Shown here piece by piece: positions 1 to 9,300 of a stretch of DNA of 64,000 bases. The first letter of the stretch is position 1. Each line of letters begins with the position of its first letter. This stretch comes from Bacillus pumilus (GTDB lineage Bacteria; Bacillota; Bacilli; Bacillales; Bacillaceae): positions 618,272 through 682,271 of the forward strand of contig NZ_CP047089.1 of NCBI RefSeq assembly GCF_009937765.1, given 5' to 3'. A program made the translations under genes and the position numbers. The notes under the pieces were generated by a model that saw nothing but the letters and a program-made list of their open reading frames with translations, was not told the DNA's origin and did no database searches.

Positions 1-1434
1 AGTTATGTGTATGCAGGGACAATTGGAGATCCCCCAGGGACGCCAGGAAAGTGGTATAAAGGAGAAGAGCCCATTCAAAAAGACGGGTCAAAACCACCAC
101 TTGTTTTTGTTCATGGTATTAACAGCTCCTCCTCCACTTGGTCCAATCGAAACGATATGGCAAAGCAGGCTGTTCAGAATGGATACGAAAGCGCATTCAT
201 AGATTTGCACCCAGATCAGGACATGAAAAAGAACGGCAAACTATTAGCGGAAAAGCTCAAAGAAATCTATGACGCATTTGGTAGAAAACTCATTGTGATT
301 GGTCATAGTAAAGGAGGGATCGATACACAGTCCGCCTTGGTGTATTTCAAAGCCCATCCCTATGTGGAAAAGGTCATTACGCTTGGCTCTCCTCATAACG
401 GGACACCGCTTGCGGATCTAGCATATAGCAAGGGTGGGGGCTGGCTCGCGCAAATTCTTGGACAAAAAAGCGAAGCGCTTTATTCTTTGCAAACTGGTCT
501 GATGGCAGCTTTTCGAAGTGAAACCGATCAGCTAGAGGCGTTCCCCAATAAATATGTCACCTACTCTGGTTCAGAATGGGGTACATTTGGCGGTGCGCTG
601 TATTTAGGCGGCATGTATTTAAAGAGCTTTGGTACAAATGATGGTGCCGTCACGGTAAACAGCACAAAATTATCATATGCAAACAATATCTTAACTGGAA
701 AATGGGATCACTATTCAATCAAAAACGGCACAAGTATGTTTCCTGTGTTCCAGCATCAGTTGCTGGCAAATGCCTCGAGCGCTGAAAATAAACCTAAAGA
801 GGAACAAGAGCCCGTCTCTGCTGAGCTCAATACAGATGTTTATGTGAAAGGTGGAGAAAGTGAAAAGGATAAAACAGAAGTGTTCTATGTAGAGGAAGGA
901 ACGAATGGCTTATCGATCCAGTGGTTAAATGAAAGGCAGGAGACGCAGCCCGAAATCATAGCCCCAAATGGAGACGTCTTAACAAATCTTAAGACATCGG
1001 AAGCTTCTTTCCCATATGAAGGCGCATATTCACACCATGTGAAAATCAATAAACCCGTTCCTGGAAAATGGACGATTCAATCGAACTCTGGAAAAATGGC
1101 TCCTTATTTGCTGCTTGTATCTTTTGATTCACCATTAAATGAAGAAATTAAAGAAGCTGCTTCGAAGTCAGGGGGTGCATCGACCCATTCAAGCGGTCTG
1201 ATTAAACGGTTAAGCAAGTCAGTGGAAACCAATTACTTTAAAGACGCACAAAAGGATCATCCAGTGAAAACAAGTAGTTCATCAGCTATTCAATTGAAAA
1301 AAGAAGGTGCCTATTCCGTCACGGTACAATACACTGGACTCACTACGTCAGGGACATCTGCGTTTAACCGTACCGTTATTCGCACAATGTATGTCGATCA
1401 GCACGGAACGATTCATGGTGACATTCCATATTAA
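1..1434 (+). CDS. Lipase/esterase of the alpha/beta-hydrolase fold, 5' end outside window
   Basis: The reading frame is open from base 1, so the true start and probably a signal peptide lie upstream. The visible 477 codons begin with a hydrolase core: an oxyanion-type FVHGINSSSSTW stretch, then the nucleophile elbow GHSKGG (Ser codon at 307-309), then LGSPHNGTPLADL, which is typical of PGAP1-like and triacylglycerol lipases. The last 200 residues form a separate beta-rich region of unknown role. Its stop codon interlocks with that of the convergent gene yueE. It probably acts on extracellular lipid esters, but export is inferred, not seen. I do not recognise a named B. subtilis counterpart. 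Confidence 0.75.
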   Translation, partial: SYVYAGTIGDPPGTPGKWYKGEEPIQKDGSKPPLVFVHGINSSSSTWSNRNDMAKQAVQNGYESAFIDLHPDQDMKKNGKLLAEKLKEIYDAFGRKLIVIGHSKGGIDTQSALVYFKAHPYVEKVITLGSPHNGTPLADLAYSKGGGWLAQILGQKSEALYSLQTGLMAAFRSETDQLEAFPNKYVTYSGSEWGTFGGALYLGGMYLKSFGTNDGAVTVNSTKLSYANNILTGKWDHYSIKNGTSMFPVFQHQLLANASSAENKPKEEQEPVSAELNTDVYVKGGESEKDKTEVFYVEEGTNGLSIQWLNERQETQPEIIAPNGDVLTNLKTSEASFPYEGAYSHHVKINKPVPGKWTIQSNSGKMAPYLLLVSFDSPLNEEIKEAASKSGGASTHSSGLIKRLSKSVETNYFKDAQKDHPVKTSSSSAIQLKKEGAYSVTVQYTGLTTSGTSAFNRTVIRTMYVDQHGTIHGDIPY

Positions 1435-1964
1435 ACAGAGCGTTTCATGGGCTGAAGTGCCTGCTGCACTTTCTGATCCAAATCGGCAATTTTTTTCATT
1501 GCGAGTGATTCATCTATTTGTCTGTAATGATGGTGCCCGCCTGGCTCTTCATCCATTTCATCTGCTTTCTTCACAATTTGTTGGAGTGTGTCCTTATGAA
1601 GGTCACCCTCTGGCAAATATGAGTCTGTATGAAGCAGAATGGCAAGAGCAATATCCTTGGCTGCTTTTGGTTCCTCGCCGAGCCGTATGAGTAGTTTATG
1701 TGCCCGCTCTGCACCTTTAATGGCATGAATATCATTTCGTCTATATGTCTCGTAATCCCATTCTCCGCCGGCTGTATACCATTCATAATGGCCAATGTCA
1801 TGTAGGAGCGCTGCTTTCACAGCCAGATCTGGATTAATTCCAGCCTTCATCGCCAGCTTGAATGCGTGATAAGCACAAGCAATCGCATGGGCTTTTCCTG
1901 AACGATTTAAATATTTTTGAGCAACTGGATGGGTGTAAACATCCATTAATGTAACCTTTCTCAT
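1431..1964 (-). CDS. yueE: HD-domain phosphohydrolase YueE
   Basis: 177 aa. It has the HD-domain signature of metal-dependent phosphohydrolases: His26 and His33, then H-D at residues 55-56 in LLHDIGHYEW, and a later LLHTDSY that can supply another metal ligand. HD proteins of this size usually hydrolyse nucleotides or related phosphoesters; the substrate here is unknown. An RBS (GGAGGGG) sits 5-6 nt before the ATG at 1964, which fixes the start. It lies beside the yueD end of the type VII secretion operon, as in B. subtilis, but is likely a separate unit. No terminator separates it from the convergent lipase gene. Confidence 0.85.
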   Translation of the reverse strand: MRKVTLMDVYTHPVAQKYLNRSGKAHAIACAYHAFKLAMKAGINPDLAVKAALLHDIGHYEWYTAGGEWDYETYRRNDIHAIKGAERAHKLLIRLGEEPKAAKDIALAILLHTDSYLPEGDLHKDTLQQIVKKADEMDEEPGGHHHYRQIDESLAMKKIADLDQKVQQALQPMKRSV

Positions 1965-2096
1965 GGAAACCCCTCCTTATCTATATTTTTAGCATCCTAA
2001 CATATTCTGAAAAGAAACTCAAATGTTCTGTTATATTTTCTATGAGTCTCAAGATTAGCTTATGTCAAATCAGCCGGTTTTGCTTGTACAAGACGG

Positions 2097-2126
2097 AAAA
2101 AAGCAGTCGTTATGACTGCTTTTTTC
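2097..2126. terminator. Rho-independent terminator of yueD
   Basis: Perfect stem AGCAGTC/GACTGCT with a 5-nt loop, flanked by A and T runs, so it can work in both directions. It overlaps the last codons of yueD and ends the leftward yuk-yue transcript. Confidence 0.85.
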
Positions 2127-2853
2127 CATACTCACGTGCATCATATACGACGCCGCCAGCTGGATCATCCGCTAAAAGATCAAGCAAAATACATGCGACT
2201 TCATCTGGACTCTTTAGTGTGCCTGTTTCATATAATTGCTGAAAACGGTCAATCTGTTCGAAGTCCTGTTTTGATGATTTTCGAATCTCTCCCTGCATAT
2301 CTGTATCAATCGTGCCTGGGGAAAATGAAAACGTGTTAATTGGATATGCCTCGTCCTTCTGCTCCTCATGCAAAGTCCTCATAAACATATCAAGCCCTGC
2401 CTTTGAGCTGCAATACGCACTCCAGCCTTTATAAGGATTTTTCGCCGCTCCAGAAGAAAGGTGAACGATCATTTTCTTTCCATTAAATGATTGAGTCTGC
2501 TGAACAAATACATGACTCAGCAAAACAGGAATCACAAGATTCAACGTATAATGCTGATGAAGCATATCCTGTCCGCCTTGCCCCACACGCTTGATTGGGG
2601 TCACCATGCCTGCATTATTGACAAATAAGATGTCATCAGCTGCTGCCAGTGTTTGCGGCACGAGACAATCTTGAAGCCATTGGGCTGCTGCTTTCTCATC
2701 TGTCAGATCGACCTGTGTATGTGTAAGTTTCGGATGAGAAATCGGTGATGCACTTCTTGCTGCTGTGTACACATAATCTCCGCGCGCAAGCAGCCGGTTC
2801 ACAAGTGCTAGACCAAATCCTTTTGATCCGCCTGTAACGATTGAAATTCGAAT
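2110..2853 (-). CDS. yueD: Short-chain dehydrogenase YueD (benzil reductase family), probable ATT start
   Basis: Short-chain dehydrogenase/reductase. The NAD(P)-binding motif TGGSKGFG, then FVNNAG, the YCSSK active-site Tyr and Lys, and SPGTIDTDM are all present. The B. subtilis relative reduces benzil to (S)-benzoin. The nucleotide-binding motif lies upstream of the first ATG/GTG/TTG codon of the frame (GTG at 2802), so translation must begin earlier. The only start-like codon is ATT at 2853, 7 nt after a strong GGGAGGA box (2861-2867). That gives 247 codons beginning I-R-I-S-I-V-T-G-G. It is the last gene of the type VII operon and is separated from yueC by a terminator-like hairpin. It is not known to be part of the secretion machine. 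Confidence 0.85.
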   Translation of the reverse strand: MRISIVTGGSKGFGLALVNRLLARGDYVYTAARSASPISHPKLTHTQVDLTDEKAAAQWLQDCLVPQTLAAADDILFVNNAGMVTPIKRVGQGGQDMLHQHYTLNLVIPVLLSHVFVQQTQSFNGKKMIVHLSSGAAKNPYKGWSAYCSSKAGLDMFMRTLHEEQKDEAYPINTFSFSPGTIDTDMQGEIRKSSKQDFEQIDRFQQLYETGTLKSPDEVACILLDLLADDPAGGVVYDAREYGKKQS

Positions 2854-2920
2854 GACAATCTCCTCCCTTGATAACCTTATTTTACGTAGTGAAACGGTAC
2901 GACTTCAAGCAATCTGCATA

Positions 2921-2953
2921 AAGAAAAGCCTGCCTCCTTTAAAGAGACAGGCT
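2921..2953 (-). terminator. Terminator-like hairpin between yueC and yueD
   Basis: AGCCTGTCTC pairs with GGCAGGCT around a small loop and is followed on the minus strand by TTTTCTTT. It probably reduces read-through from the secretion genes into yueD. Confidence 0.75.
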
Positions 2954-3437
2954 ATTTCTTTTCAGCCTTCACATTGACCTTTGGAATCAGAATAAACATC
3001 ACAACGATACCAAAGACGATGAAGAAACCAAAGATGATCGGAAGCAGTGCAGATGACTGCTTCTCTTGATCTTCGCCAGAAGGTGTCGATACTGCGGCAT
3101 CACGAAAAGAGATATTCATCTCTTCCATCATGTGAGCTGATGTTTTGGGCGGGTTCTCTTTTAGATCACTGAAAAGCTGCGGTGAAAGAGACCCTCCCGG
3201 AGTTTTAGGCGGTTCAGCAAAATGAATGTCTGTTTTAACTGTTGATGTCTTTTTGCTTTGTTCGTATTTCGTTTGATCCCTCAATATACTTGAGTTAATA
3301 TCAAGTTTTTTTTCTTGATATTCATTCGGCTTGACGTTTGTATCCGTATCTTCACCAGCAGCGAAAGCAGCAGGAATGAGGAGAAAAAGGGACATGACAC
3401 CAAGTGCCATCCCTTTCACGAACAGATTAAGCCTCAT
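2952..3437 (-). CDS. yueC: Type VII secretion accessory membrane protein YueC (EssA-like)
   Basis: 161 aa. The N-terminal signal sequence has a hydrophobic core at about residues 8-26 with AFA before AGEDT. A hydrophilic extracytoplasmic middle follows, and one membrane segment at about 130-152 (LLPIIFGFFIVFGIVVMFIL) precedes a basic tail. By position and shape it is the Bacillus counterpart of staphylococcal EssA, an integral component of the Ess/Yuk channel. The gene overlaps the 3' end of yueB by 11 nt. No strong RBS is visible for the ATG at 3437, so translation is probably coupled to yueB. Confidence 0.85.
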   Translation of the reverse strand: MRLNLFVKGMALGVMSLFLLIPAAFAAGEDTDTNVKPNEYQEKKLDINSSILRDQTKYEQSKKTSTVKTDIHFAEPPKTPGGSLSPQLFSDLKENPPKTSAHMMEEMNISFRDAAVSTPSGEDQEKQSSALLPIIFGFFIVFGIVVMFILIPKVNVKAEKK

Positions 3438-6324
3438 GAGTCACATCACGTTCCTCCGTTTTATCTTTCCATAGCTTTGTCACAAACGGGATGACCATGA
3501 AGAGGACAGTTAAAATCATTAATCCTATCACACCCATTCCAAAGTGATCTCCATTTCCATATTGGATGGACAAGTACACGTCTGTCACTGGGTTGGTGAA
3601 ATGGAAATTCGGCATCACCAAATCAATTAATGGTGCGACAAAGAAGAAAATAAGCGCCGTTGCTGCCATCCATCCGGCAATAGAGCCGAATAGGAACGCC
3701 GTGCGAATAAAGGCGGAACAAGCCACTAATAGTAAAATCGTGAAAATGGACCACTGAATCGCTTGATCATCTGCAAGCTTGTAAATGTTTAGTCCAAATA
3801 AGCTGATCATGAGCCCGACTAATAGATTTAAGATGCCAAACAGTGCACCTTTCACCAGCATCGGAGCGGCCGCATAATACGAGCTGAAAAAGCCTATTAA
3901 CAAACTACTGATCATCACAATGATCAAAATGACCACTGGGGGTACAGTCTGCGTTTTTTCTTCTGGTACATCACCACTGATTTTCAGCGGATTGGCTAAG
4001 TGATTATACACATAGTTGCTGTTGCCTTGATCACTTAATGTGTTTCCTAAAATACCTTTCAAATCTTGCTGAACAAGTTTCGTGGAATGAACATTCTTGC
4101 TCCAGTTTTCATTCAGCGTATCCGCTTTTTCTTGGACCGTTGTCACACTCTCTTCAATGTTATTCGTATAATCTGCCACTCCTTTTTGGCGGTCGGTTAA
4201 CGAACTCATATTTTCAGAAAGTCGAAGCACTTCTTGACCAATTGAATCCTGCGCACTGACAACAATTGAACTGCCTGCAAGGTCCGCTGTATACACTGCA
4301 TCTCCTTGATCAGCCATTTGCTCCGCAACATTGTCCGCACTTTCAGAAATTGTGTTTAATTCCTGTTCCATGCTTGCCTGCTGAGTCGAAATGTATTCTG
4401 CATAGCCATCTGAAAACTTCTGCATCTCATCAATAAAAGTAGACACATCATCGTTTGACGTCAGCATTTGTTTTTTGAGCGTATCCCAGTTTTCCGTTTC
4501 CTCTTTTTTGATGGAGAGGATGGACTGGATATTCTCTTCTTTTGTGTCATATAAAGAAGAGTTATTAGATGGTTGATAGACGTTTGCGATCATCAGCTCT
4601 AGCTGAGAGAGTTGATTGGAATACTCCATTAATTTTTTAGTTCTTGTTGATTTTGTTTCGAATTTTTTCTCAAAAAGATTGTCATTAAATGCTCCACCAA
4701 TCGGTGAGTTTCTGCGTTTCAGCTCTTTTACTTTGCTTAAAATAGTGGATTCCTGGCTTTTGATTTCATTTGGAATCACATTATATCGATCTTGTAACCA
4801 TAGGAACATCTTTTCAAGCTTTTCTACTTTTTTCGTAAGCTTCTCGAGCTCTTTACTCATTTGACTCACTTTGTCTTTTAATTCATCATTATGAGCGGAA
4901 GCTTTCTCTTGAATTTTCTTTTTCACTTCATCTAAGCGAGTTGAGAGTGCTTTTAGGTCATCCTGCGATGAATTCTTGCTGCCGGTATCTGGCTGAGCAG
5001 GATTTTCATCATTTTCTCCTACTTCCCCATCTTCAGAAGAAGGCGGTGTCTCCTGTTCTACTAATTGATCTGCAAGGTCGTTCATTTCTATTGAAATTTG
5101 CGAGAGCTCATTTGTTTCTTCATCTAGGTTAATTCCAATCTCTTCAGGGGTTTCATTATCTTGATCTGATTGCCCGTCATCTTCAGAATCAACTGGAGGC
5201 TCAGGCTCGTCCATCAACTCTTGCCTTTTTGCCAATAGCTTTGTCTGCAAGGCTGATATTTTATTTCGATAGTCTTCTAAGTAACGGTCTTCATACTTTT
5301 TAATCAGTTCTTCCTGAGACGTCTTTACAAGTTCCGTTAATCCCGTTGATTGCTTAGGAATAGCGTCTTCTCTCGACTTTTGAACAGTTTGGATGGCGCT
5401 GTCCGTTGTGTTTAACTGACTTTGTACTCCGTTGATATCTGTTTTGAGTCCACCCATTTGATCACTGAAGCTGCGGGCATTTTGGTTTTGAATATCAGCG
5501 AGCTGTTTGAGCCCCTGCTGAATTTGTTTTTGGTTTGTCGATTGCGCTTTGATCAAGAGGTCCTTTTGTTTGTCTTGATACTGCTGGTATTGATCGACTA
5601 CTTTTACAAAATCCTTTAACTGGTTCTTTGCTTCTTCTGTCGTACTCAGACCGTCTTTATATTGCTTCTGCGAGTCGGTCATTGCATTTTTTAATTCTTC
5701 TATTTGTTTCTTCTGTTGCTGAACCGCATCTGATAGTTTGTTTGAGTTCGGCTTATAGAAGTTATACATCGTGTTTTGGAATTCAACTTCTTTGCCGACA
5801 ATATGCTCAAACTCTTCTCTAACATTGCCGATTTCCTGTGATACAAAACTCCAATATAACGTCGACATCTGTTCATTCATTTTCTTCTGCGCATTTTCCA
5901 GCTCTCTTTGCACTTTCTCTTTATTGACTGAATTGAGCTGATCTTGAATGGAAAATTGAATGGATGCCTTCTCAGGATGGTCTTTATCATAGCTCAGCAC
6001 ATTTTTAGAGAAATCAGACGGAATATAGAGGACAGCGTCATACTTTCTGCTTTTCAATCCATTTTCCGCCGCACTCCGGTTCACTACAGTCCATGTATAA
6101 TCTGGACGCTCTGATAAGGCAGCGACGACATCTTGTCCGAAACGAGCGGTGTTTTCACTTTCGCTCGCCCCCATATCCTCATTGACCACAGCAATATTAC
6201 GTGTGGCATTCTTTTTCTGTTTTGCCGGATCATCTCCAATGAGGTGGAAAAATAAAACCGGCAGAACCAGAATCAATATCATCGTCGATATGATTTTGAT
6301 GGAGCTTTTTTGCTGCTCTGTCAT
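3427..6324 (-). CDS. yueB: Type VII secretion membrane protein YueB (EsaA family; SPP1 receptor homologue)
   Basis: 965 aa. One transmembrane helix lies at about residues 9-28. A very long extracytoplasmic region with repeated coiled-coil stretches and two acidic low-complexity linkers follows, and five transmembrane helices fill the last 200 residues. This is the EsaA/YueB layout, in which the dimer forms a spike reaching through the cell wall; in B. subtilis YueB is the irreversible receptor of phage SPP1. The ATG at 6324 is preferred because AGGAAG lies 8 nt upstream and its ATGA overlaps the yukBA stop. The variable ectodomain is where phage-driven change would be expected. Confidence 0.92.
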   Translation of the reverse strand: MTEQQKSSIKIISTMILILVLPVLFFHLIGDDPAKQKKNATRNIAVVNEDMGASESENTARFGQDVVAALSERPDYTWTVVNRSAAENGLKSRKYDAVLYIPSDFSKNVLSYDKDHPEKASIQFSIQDQLNSVNKEKVQRELENAQKKMNEQMSTLYWSFVSQEIGNVREEFEHIVGKEVEFQNTMYNFYKPNSNKLSDAVQQQKKQIEELKNAMTDSQKQYKDGLSTTEEAKNQLKDFVKVVDQYQQYQDKQKDLLIKAQSTNQKQIQQGLKQLADIQNQNARSFSDQMGGLKTDINGVQSQLNTTDSAIQTVQKSREDAIPKQSTGLTELVKTSQEELIKKYEDRYLEDYRNKISALQTKLLAKRQELMDEPEPPVDSEDDGQSDQDNETPEEIGINLDEETNELSQISIEMNDLADQLVEQETPPSSEDGEVGENDENPAQPDTGSKNSSQDDLKALSTRLDEVKKKIQEKASAHNDELKDKVSQMSKELEKLTKKVEKLEKMFLWLQDRYNVIPNEIKSQESTILSKVKELKRRNSPIGGAFNDNLFEKKFETKSTRTKKLMEYSNQLSQLELMIANVYQPSNNSSLYDTKEENIQSILSIKKEETENWDTLKKQMLTSNDDVSTFIDEMQKFSDGYAEYISTQQASMEQELNTISESADNVAEQMADQGDAVYTADLAGSSIVVSAQDSIGQEVLRLSENMSSLTDRQKGVADYTNNIEESVTTVQEKADTLNENWSKNVHSTKLVQQDLKGILGNTLSDQGNSNYVYNHLANPLKISGDVPEEKTQTVPPVVILIIVMISSLLIGFFSSYYAAAPMLVKGALFGILNLLVGLMISLFGLNIYKLADDQAIQWSIFTILLLVACSAFIRTAFLFGSIAGWMAATALIFFFVAPLIDLVMPNFHFTNPVTDVYLSIQYGNGDHFGMGVIGLMILTVLFMVIPFVTKLWKDKTEERDVTHEA

Positions 6325-9300
6325 TGAACACTCTTCCTTTCTACCGCACATAAAGGAACTTGGATTTTCTTCTCTTTCCCGTTTTCAACCAAATATCCGA
6401 AACCTGGCTGAATATCTGGTTCTTGTCTTGCATACGGAAGCGGTATGATGTTTTGTTCTGATTTTTTCATGAGTAACATGGCATGACGAACTTGTTTGAT
6501 TTCGTTTGTGAGTGCATCATAGCCTTTGCTAAATTCGGTATGATTCCCTGATGCGATCAGGCTAAAGCCTAGATGTGCATATGACTTCATGAAATCAGCC
6601 AATTGGTCTTGAAGACGCGGATCGATCGTCTGCTGAAAACGTGTAATGCCATCAATCACAAGCACAATTTGAGAAAACGACAACTGATCAGTCTCTCCAC
6701 GGCGCACAGCTTCGACGTACACCTCTTCACGTCCCTTGAATAAACGGTCTATTTCCTCTGCCCATTCGGTGATATCATCCTTTGTTTCAAGGTAATCAAT
6801 GTTCTCTTCTTTTGCGTAATGAGAGAGACCCCGATCTATCGAATCAAAGACGGCTAGCTTCTCAGGTTTTGCTGCTAATAGCTGATCAAGCATCAGTTTT
6901 GTCACATTTGTCTTTCCTCGCTGCGTTTGACCGATGATGAGGCAATGTTTATTCTTCTTCAAGTCAAAGTAAACAGGTGCAACAGATTCTTCATCTAGTC
7001 CGACTGGAATGTCATACGGCTGTTTTTGTTCTTCTAAGCGACTCTCTAGCTCCCAAATGGTTAGTTTATCAGGAAGCATTGGTACAGGTTTTGGTTTTTC
7101 AGCTGATGCAAAGCGATCATGAAGAAGCTGGATCTCTTGTTTCAAATGCTCAAACAGCTCGAGATCGTTCTCTCCTTCAACTGGCAGGAACATTTGTGCA
7201 AAGTAAAGCTCCTCTTTGTTGATAATGACGCGGCCTGGAATTGGCTCTAAGCTAAATTTCGGTCTGCCAATAATCGAGTACGCCTCTCCTTGATCCATTA
7301 AGTAATGGACGACCTTTGTTTTCAAGTTGTTCATAAGAGATTGACGGACTGCGTTTACCCGAGTTGCTGTAATCAAGAAGTAAATTCCTAATGATTGTCC
7401 ATCACGGCTCAGTTGGATAAATTCTGATTCAAGTTCATGCATTTCGTCTTTGACTATGTCAAAGTTATCGATCACGATGAAAATGAATGGGAGCTTTTTC
7501 TCATTTAAAGCGTTGTACATTTTGATATGACTCATTTCTTGCTGCCTGAATAACCGCTTGCGGTATTCAACCTCTTCCCGCAGACGCGTCATCGACTTTT
7601 GAATCTTTCTCATTTGATCCATTAAGAAATAATCTGCTGTGTGTGGCAGCTTGGCTAATGGAAGCAATGTTCCGTTTCCGAAGTCATAAATATAAGCATG
7701 CCATTCTTCTGGTGAATATCTCTCCGCAAAGCTCATGAGGAGTGTTGTTGCAGCAAGTGATTTTCCGTAGCCAGAGGAACCAAAGATCCCAATGTTCCCA
7801 TCTTCCATCATTTGATAAGAAAGTGGATGCTGGCTCTGCTGATCTGGCTCATCGACAAGCGCAAAATGGAAGACATGCTCTTCACTCGACGCATAACGTG
7901 ATTTTGGAATCCGTTCTTCGAGCGGTGGAAGCCATGGACTTGGGAGCTTCTCAATCCCAAGCTCCTGCTGCATACGTTCAATTTCATCTACAACAGCAGA
8001 AATCTCCGACACTGTCTCTTTTTTGACAGCCGGTTCGGTACTAACTCCTGAAAGCGGAATAAGCCCAGTATCTGTCACAATGGCAATATCATCTTCTGAT
8101 CCGTAGCCATCTTCCATATACGGCGCACCGCTCCAAGCTGATTGGAACAATTCATAAATTTCATTGTTTCCTACTTGTAAGTAGCCGCGTCCTGTCACGG
8201 TAATGGACGCCGCATCACTATTTTTCAATATCTCCTTACTGTCTGACGCATCTTGTACTTTGAGTGCGACCTTAAAGCGGGAGTTACTCCAAATCTGATC
8301 ATCGATGACCCCGCCTGGTTTTTGGGTAGCCAAAATGAGATGAACCCCGAGGCTTCGGCCGATACGTGCCGCACTGACAAGCTCTCTAATAAAGTCGGGC
8401 TCTTCACTTTTTAATTCGGCGAACTCATCAGAGATTAAGAATAAATGAGGCATTGCCTGTTCAGCCTTTTTCTCCTTATAGAGCTTCGTATAATCATTGA
8501 TGTGATTCACATGATATTGATCAAACAAGCGTTGTCTTTTCTTCAACTCACTTTTAATTGAGGCAAGCGCCCTTTCACTAAAGTTCTTACTGCCTTCAAT
8601 ATTGGTGATCGTGCCAAGTAAATGAGGAATATTTCGGAACGGCTGCGCCATTCCGCCTCCTTTATAGTCAATCAATAGGAAAGCGACTTCATGCGGATGA
8701 AAGTGTACAGCGAGCGATAAAATGTACGTCTGTAAAAATTCACTTTTCCCCGATCCTGTTGTTCCCGCCAACAGACCATGCGGGCCATGTGCTTTTTCGT
8801 GCAGGTTCAGATCCACAATGTCATTTTTCCCTTTATAACCGATTGGTACAGATAGTGATTTGGCCGTTTCTGATGTGAGCCATTTATCACGAATGCCGAT
8901 CTCTTCTACCTGTTTGGCATGAAATAGATCAAGGAAAGAGACCGTTTCAGGAATCGAATTGGTCATGCCAACTTGATGATCTAATGTTCTCAGCGTTCTG
9001 GCAAACAGCTCATTGTCCATGCGCTCATGTGTATCAAGCTGAAATGGAATTCGGACGGCTTTTTTGTGCTGAATGAGAATATCTCCTTCTTCTTCGTTAA
9101 TATAACGGACAAGCGTCGAGATATTTTCAGCTAAGCTTTCCTTTGTTTCAGCAGCAAAAATAATGGAGATGCCAAGGTCCGTTCGGCTGCCTTCTAAATA
9201 CTCTAAAATCACATGTTCAGCAATGAGCTCATGATTTGTCACGATAAACACAAAGTGAGGCGTAAAGATCTTCTTCTCTTTTTCTTCTTCTAAATCACGC

